Of a stretch of DNA of 8,702 bases, positions 5,366 through 8,702 are shown piece by piece. Location of the stretch: NCBI RefSeq assembly GCF_946479975.1, contig NZ_CAMLIX010000201.1:1-8702 (forward strand), given 5' to 3'. A program made the position numbers and the translations under genes. The notes under the pieces are model-generated. The model saw only the letters and a list, made by a program, of their open reading frames with translations, was not told the DNA's origin and ran no database searches. This stretch comes from an uncultured Flavobacterium sp. (GTDB taxonomy: Bacteria; Bacteroidota; Bacteroidia; Flavobacteriales; Flavobacteriaceae). Position 1 is the stretch's first letter, and each line of letters opens with the position of its first letter.

Positions 5366-7375
5366 TTAAATACGTTTCAAAACTATTTTCTCCGTTTCTT
5401 TGGCAATCATCGTTTTATAATACTCTTTCAGCATATCATATTGCTCTGTTGATACAATTGCTTCATTAATTTGATGAGAAATTGATAATTGTAATGAATT
5501 TTCATTGAGTGCAATATTGTATTTAAAGTTTCCAACATTTTCATCCATTGAAATTGCACCAGATTGAGGAAGTGATTCAACTGCAAAACCATCTGGAATT
5601 TTGATCGAGATATTGTATTTATCCATAAAAGGAAACCCGAAATCTACTGGATATTCTCTAACATCCTGCTTAAATGGATTTTTTGTATTGGCGAAAAACA
5701 GCATCGGATTGATATAGATTTTATCTCCAATAATATCACATAAATTAGATCCAGTAAATGAAAAAGATTCTATTGCAGGAAGCAAAAGTTCTTTTTCGTT
5801 TGTTCTGCTGTAATCGCTAATTTCGATTTTGCCGTTTTCATTTTCTAATTTTTCTAAATACGCTTCTTCTTTTGCACTTTCGAAGTTATTTCTAAAAACC
5901 ATTCCGTTATAGTCTGTGTACTGTCTTCTAATTTTTCCATCAACTTTGCCCGTTGGATCAATTGTATAATTGACAAAAACGTAATTGTTTGAAAGTTTTT
6001 CAGGCATCAAATCGACTGCTTCAGAAGTTCCATCTTTACGAATTAATCTTCCCTGCCAATTCAATGCTCTTAGAGGTAAAATATTAGGTGACGAATATTT
6101 AGAAGAGGCATCTAACAAAATATTTCCAGCGTCTGTTTCTACTGCGGCAATTACGTAGTTGAATGCGGTTCTGTTAGCAAAAAAAGCAATTCCGTTAGAA
6201 CGTGTGCTAACCAATACAGGATTTGCGGTAAATCCAGCATAACGAAGCATCGAGGTCAGCATCAAATTAATATCTGCAATATTTCCTGTTTTTTCTTTAT
6301 ACGCTTTACGAACTCCATTATCGCAGGCATAGCCGGTAAGTCCGTTCCAATTTACATTTGCTTTTACAAAATTTAGAATAAGCAATATCTTTTCTTCAGA
6401 TGTTTTTGCCGTTGCTAAAAGCGATTTTAAATCTTCTTCGTAATAACCCGATTTATTTAATTCTGGTCCAAAATCATCATATTCATAAATTGTTTTTACA
6501 ACAGAATTCCAATCAGTCGACAGTGGTTTTATGGGTTGGTCTGGATATTTGATCATTGCCAATTCAAACTGAATGCTTGACATATAATTATTGACATTGT
6601 TTACATAAGCCTCATCTTTCATTGCAGGAAAATTTTCAGCAATGTATGTTGTTTTAGCTTCTTGATACTCTTTTTTATAGGTATGGTAAGATGGTTTCCC
6701 AGTAAATACATCTCTCTCTTTTTCAGAAATATCAAAAGATCCATGAATATATTCAGATTTAACTTTTGGAACAATATATCCCTTTTGTCTCACATTATAA
6801 ACAAAATATTCTGGTATGTACGTTACGTACTCTGAGTAGTTAACGGGAATTTCTTCCTGAAAATCCCAATCACGCAAAGAACCCAAAAGACGGCTTTTAA
6901 GCAAATATTTATATTCGATCACTGAGCCTTCTTTTACATTAGGCATTGTGATTTTTTTATGTCCGTTATATTTATTTCGGTTTTCTTTAAAAACACCTTC
7001 TGGTTTCATTTTTGTTTTTTCAATTTTTCCGTCAACTAAATTATAAGTTACGGCATCAGAAAAAGTAACCGATTCTTCAACTCCTCCAACTATATAATAC
7101 GGAACAACTTGATTTGCCCACTCGTAACCTTCTTTTTTATAGATTTTAATTCGGGTTTCGACTTCTGTAAAAAGCAAAAAACCTTCATCTTTACTATAAA
7201 TAAATCGAGACATTCCTTTCTTGTACAAAATGGCTGCAGGTGCCGAAGAATCTTTAGGATGTATTTTTTGTTCTAATTCTGCAATTGATACTTTTCCTAA
7301 TTTAAAATCCTGTGCTGTAATTTTTACTATTGGCACCAAGAAAAGTAGAAAAACAAATAATCTGGTCATTTTCAT
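5366..7375 (-). CDS. secreted DUF3857/DUF3858 protein with degenerate transglutaminase-like domain (paralogue)
   Basis: This is a 669-residue exported protein of unknown function. The signal peptide is residues 1-22 (Lys/Arg start, LFVFLLFLVPIV core, likely cleavage after ITAQ or ITA). A DUF3857 region follows at about 55-230 (KIYKKEG 77-83, MPNVKEGSVIEYKY 144-157), then a transglutaminase-like fold at about 290-445 and a DUF3858-type C-terminal region (KNPF 565-568, IPDGFAVESLP 593-603). As in the next gene, the catalytic Cys is Ile (Ile366 in TGNIAD) and the His is Tyr (Tyr407 in FNYV), while Asp422 in LLDAS remains. The mature N-terminus matches the paralogue closely (LGxVxxxELExKIHPxDS). 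ATG at 7375 is preferred, but ATG at 7369 (third codon) would also leave a good signal peptide. It starts 34 bases after the upstream family member and ends one base before the next gene, so the three are surely cotranscribed. Confidence 0.88.
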   Translation of the reverse strand: MKMTRLFVFLLFLVPIVKITAQDFKLGKVSIAELEQKIHPKDSSAPAAILYKKGMSRFIYSKDEGFLLFTEVETRIKIYKKEGYEWANQVVPYYIVGGVEESVTFSDAVTYNLVDGKIEKTKMKPEGVFKENRNKYNGHKKITMPNVKEGSVIEYKYLLKSRLLGSLRDWDFQEEIPVNYSEYVTYIPEYFVYNVRQKGYIVPKVKSEYIHGSFDISEKERDVFTGKPSYHTYKKEYQEAKTTYIAENFPAMKDEAYVNNVNNYMSSIQFELAMIKYPDQPIKPLSTDWNSVVKTIYEYDDFGPELNKSGYYEEDLKSLLATAKTSEEKILLILNFVKANVNWNGLTGYACDNGVRKAYKEKTGNIADINLMLTSMLRYAGFTANPVLVSTRSNGIAFFANRTAFNYVIAAVETDAGNILLDASSKYSSPNILPLRALNWQGRLIRKDGTSEAVDLMPEKLSNNYVFVNYTIDPTGKVDGKIRRQYTDYNGMVFRNNFESAKEEAYLEKLENENGKIEISDYSRTNEKELLLPAIESFSFTGSNLCDIIGDKIYINPMLFFANTKNPFKQDVREYPVDFGFPFMDKYNISIKIPDGFAVESLPQSGAISMDENVGNFKYNIALNENSLQLSISHQINEAIVSTEQYDMLKEYYKTMIAKETEKIVLKRI

Positions 7376-7381
7376 GTTTAC

Positions 7382-7422
7382 TTTGGTTTTGGTTAGTTTT
7401 TATTTTTGGTTAATTTTTGGTC
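7382..7422 (-). repeat. AACCAAAA short repeats over the gene junction
   Basis: On the minus strand four copies of (A/G)ACCAAA(A) occur at 7422-7415, 7411-7404, 7394-7387 and 7388-7382. They run across the stop codon (7412-7410) of the upstream gene to just before the next ATG (7375). The stretch is almost free of G and U-rich partners, so it would keep the ribosome landing site of the next gene open. It may simply be low-complexity drift. Confidence 0.4.
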
Positions 7423-8702
7423 AATATAATTTTTGCATTATCATTTCTGGAGATCTGTTCCATAAACAAACGATATTCATCATATTCTTTATTGGAATAT
7501 TGTCCTTTATTTAATAGAATAGATCTTTTGTAAGTCAGTTTGTTGGCGTCGTTTTTTATTATTTCGGTTTTATACGCTCCGAATTTTCCTTTAAGTTCAT
7601 AATTCTGAGGCAGAAATTCGATAGAAAAACCAGCAGGAAGATTGATTTCAATTTCATCTGTGTCTAAGTAACCTCGCTGAATTTGAAATGGATTTTTACG
7701 ATTTCTGATTCGTTTTACATTTTCAGCATTTTTATTGAAAGCATCAATGGTAAATATCATTTTATTTCCAGAAATCACTCCGTAATTTGATGCCGTTAAT
7801 TGAACATCTTCAGTAAAACGAATATTCTCTTTATCATTAGTAAAGGTTATTTTTCCTAATTTCAAATTATTGATGTTGTCCCAATATTCTTTGTAGTGTT
7901 GTTCTTTTTCATGAGGCAGTAAAGTTTCAACCCTAGATTTAGTAGCATATTGACTGCCTTGAGAAGCTATTTTTAAAACACCAGAAAAATCGCCATTTTC
8001 ATTAATGGCATAAGTACCTTTTCCTGTTTGAGTATTTCCTTGATCTTCATAAATTTTAGTACGAACAATTTCTCCTCCTTGCGGTTTTACTACCAAAACA
8101 TTTCTATCGTCTGTAAAAGTTCCTTGATAACCAAAAGGATCATCTTGACTTGTACATTCAAGCCAAATGTAATTGTCGTCATTTGGAACGGCCAAAATCA
8201 TATGATTTCCTTGCATTGAAACAAAGTCAGATTGAATATCTGATTTATAACGATCTCCATATAAAATCGTATTGTAAGACGGAACATCGACCACTTCTAA
8301 AAGTGCTTTTGTGTAATTTGACAATGCTTTACAATCTCCATAACCCAAACGATCAACATCTGATGCAAGCATAGGTTTCCATCCTCCAATACCTATTGCA
8401 ATATTGACATATCTTGATTTTTTCTGCACATAATCGTAAATGATTTTTGTCTTTTTAACAGGATCTTTTTCATTACCAACCAAAGCTTTAATTTTAGCTT
8501 TAGTTTCTTCTGGCAAAGTGGTTGTACCTGTCAAAATCTTATCTCCATACCATTTTCCGAAAGCTTCCCAGGTTGTCGCTGTACCATCTACGCCTTCTAA
8601 ATGAAAATGCTCAAGCCCCATCATTACTCTTGGATAAAGATCTGCAGGAGACGGACTGTAATCTTCTGGTTTTTGGGCCAGAATATTTGTTGCCACATAA
8701 CT
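7410..8702 (-). CDS. DUF3857-family transglutaminase-like protein, 5' end outside the window
   Basis: The reading frame runs open into the right edge (430 codons seen), so the N-terminus, with the expected signal peptide and most of DUF3857, is missing. A GTG at 8696 is not the start, because the frame continues upstream (Ser-Tyr) and the product would begin mid-domain. Counting from that GTG, the transglutaminase-like fold spans about 60-200. It has Cys122 in GYGDCKALSNYTKALL and His165 in GNHMILAV, and WLECTS (178-183) puts Glu180 where the third residue is usually Asp. A DUF3858-type tail follows (RKNPF 333-337, LPAGFSIEFLP 353-363), ending AKIILTKN, similar to the KIVLK end of the two paralogues. 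So this member may be enzymatic, acting as a transglutaminase or cysteine protease-like hydrolase in the envelope; activity and substrate are unknown. It is the first visible gene of the operon; the operon promoter must lie outside. Confidence 0.86.
   Translation of the reverse strand, partial: SYVATNILAQKPEDYSPSPADLYPRVMMGLEHFHLEGVDGTATTWEAFGKWYGDKILTGTTTLPEETKAKIKALVGNEKDPVKKTKIIYDYVQKKSRYVNIAIGIGGWKPMLASDVDRLGYGDCKALSNYTKALLEVVDVPSYNTILYGDRYKSDIQSDFVSMQGNHMILAVPNDDNYIWLECTSQDDPFGYQGTFTDDRNVLVVKPQGGEIVRTKIYEDQGNTQTGKGTYAINENGDFSGVLKIASQGSQYATKSRVETLLPHEKEQHYKEYWDNINNLKLGKITFTNDKENIRFTEDVQLTASNYGVISGNKMIFTIDAFNKNAENVKRIRNRKNPFQIQRGYLDTDEIEINLPAGFSIEFLPQNYELKGKFGAYKTEIIKNDANKLTYKRSILLNKGQYSNKEYDEYRLFMEQISRNDNAKIILTKN

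Noticed and set aside
8694..8696. GTG as a start codon for the right-edge gene
   Set aside because: The frame stays open upstream to the edge, and a start here would remove the signal peptide and DUF3857 region present in both paralogues.

Overview
The window looks like chromosome of a Flavobacterium-type member of the Bacteroidota. The DNA is AT-rich and initiation sites are A-rich without a Shine-Dalgarno sequence. A promoter of the Bacteroidota type (TTG, then TAnnTTTG) lies before queA, the spacers carry short heptad repeats, and the large envelope proteins have DUF3857/transglutaminase-like/DUF3858 architecture. I inferred this from sequence features alone; the species cannot be fixed.

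All six genes are on the minus strand, so transcription runs from right to left. At the right edge is the 3' part of a DUF3857-family transglutaminase-like gene that keeps a Cys and a His at the expected catalytic places (7410-8702, 5' end outside). Two full-length secreted paralogues follow (5366-7375 and 3373-5364). Both have lost the Cys and His and look like pseudo-transglutaminases. A MazG-like nucleotide pyrophosphohydrolase (3043-3369) comes next. Gaps of 34, 1 and 3 bases tie these four genes into one likely operon. After a 134-base spacer holding a heptad-repeat hairpin comes aroA (EPSP synthase, 1679-2908), which ends at a strong intrinsic terminator. queA (243-1292) has its own promoter and its own terminator and finishes the window.

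The spacers are rich in structure. The 386-base aroA-queA spacer holds an inverted pair of CATATAAGT-like arrays, a perfect 33-base palindrome, the aroA terminator and the queA promoter. The 242 bases left of queA hold the queA terminator (a diverged copy of the same palindrome), a 28-base heptad array and an 18-bp hairpin, but no supportable gene.

The genes do not form one pathway. aroA (chorismate synthesis), queA (queuosine in tRNA) and the pyrophosphohydrolase (nucleotide clean-up) are housekeeping functions. The three DUF3857 proteins probably act together outside the inner membrane, in a role that remains unknown. The part most worth following up is this trio, with one apparently catalytic-type and two degenerate transglutaminase folds. 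No mobile element, CRISPR array, tRNA or rRNA was seen.
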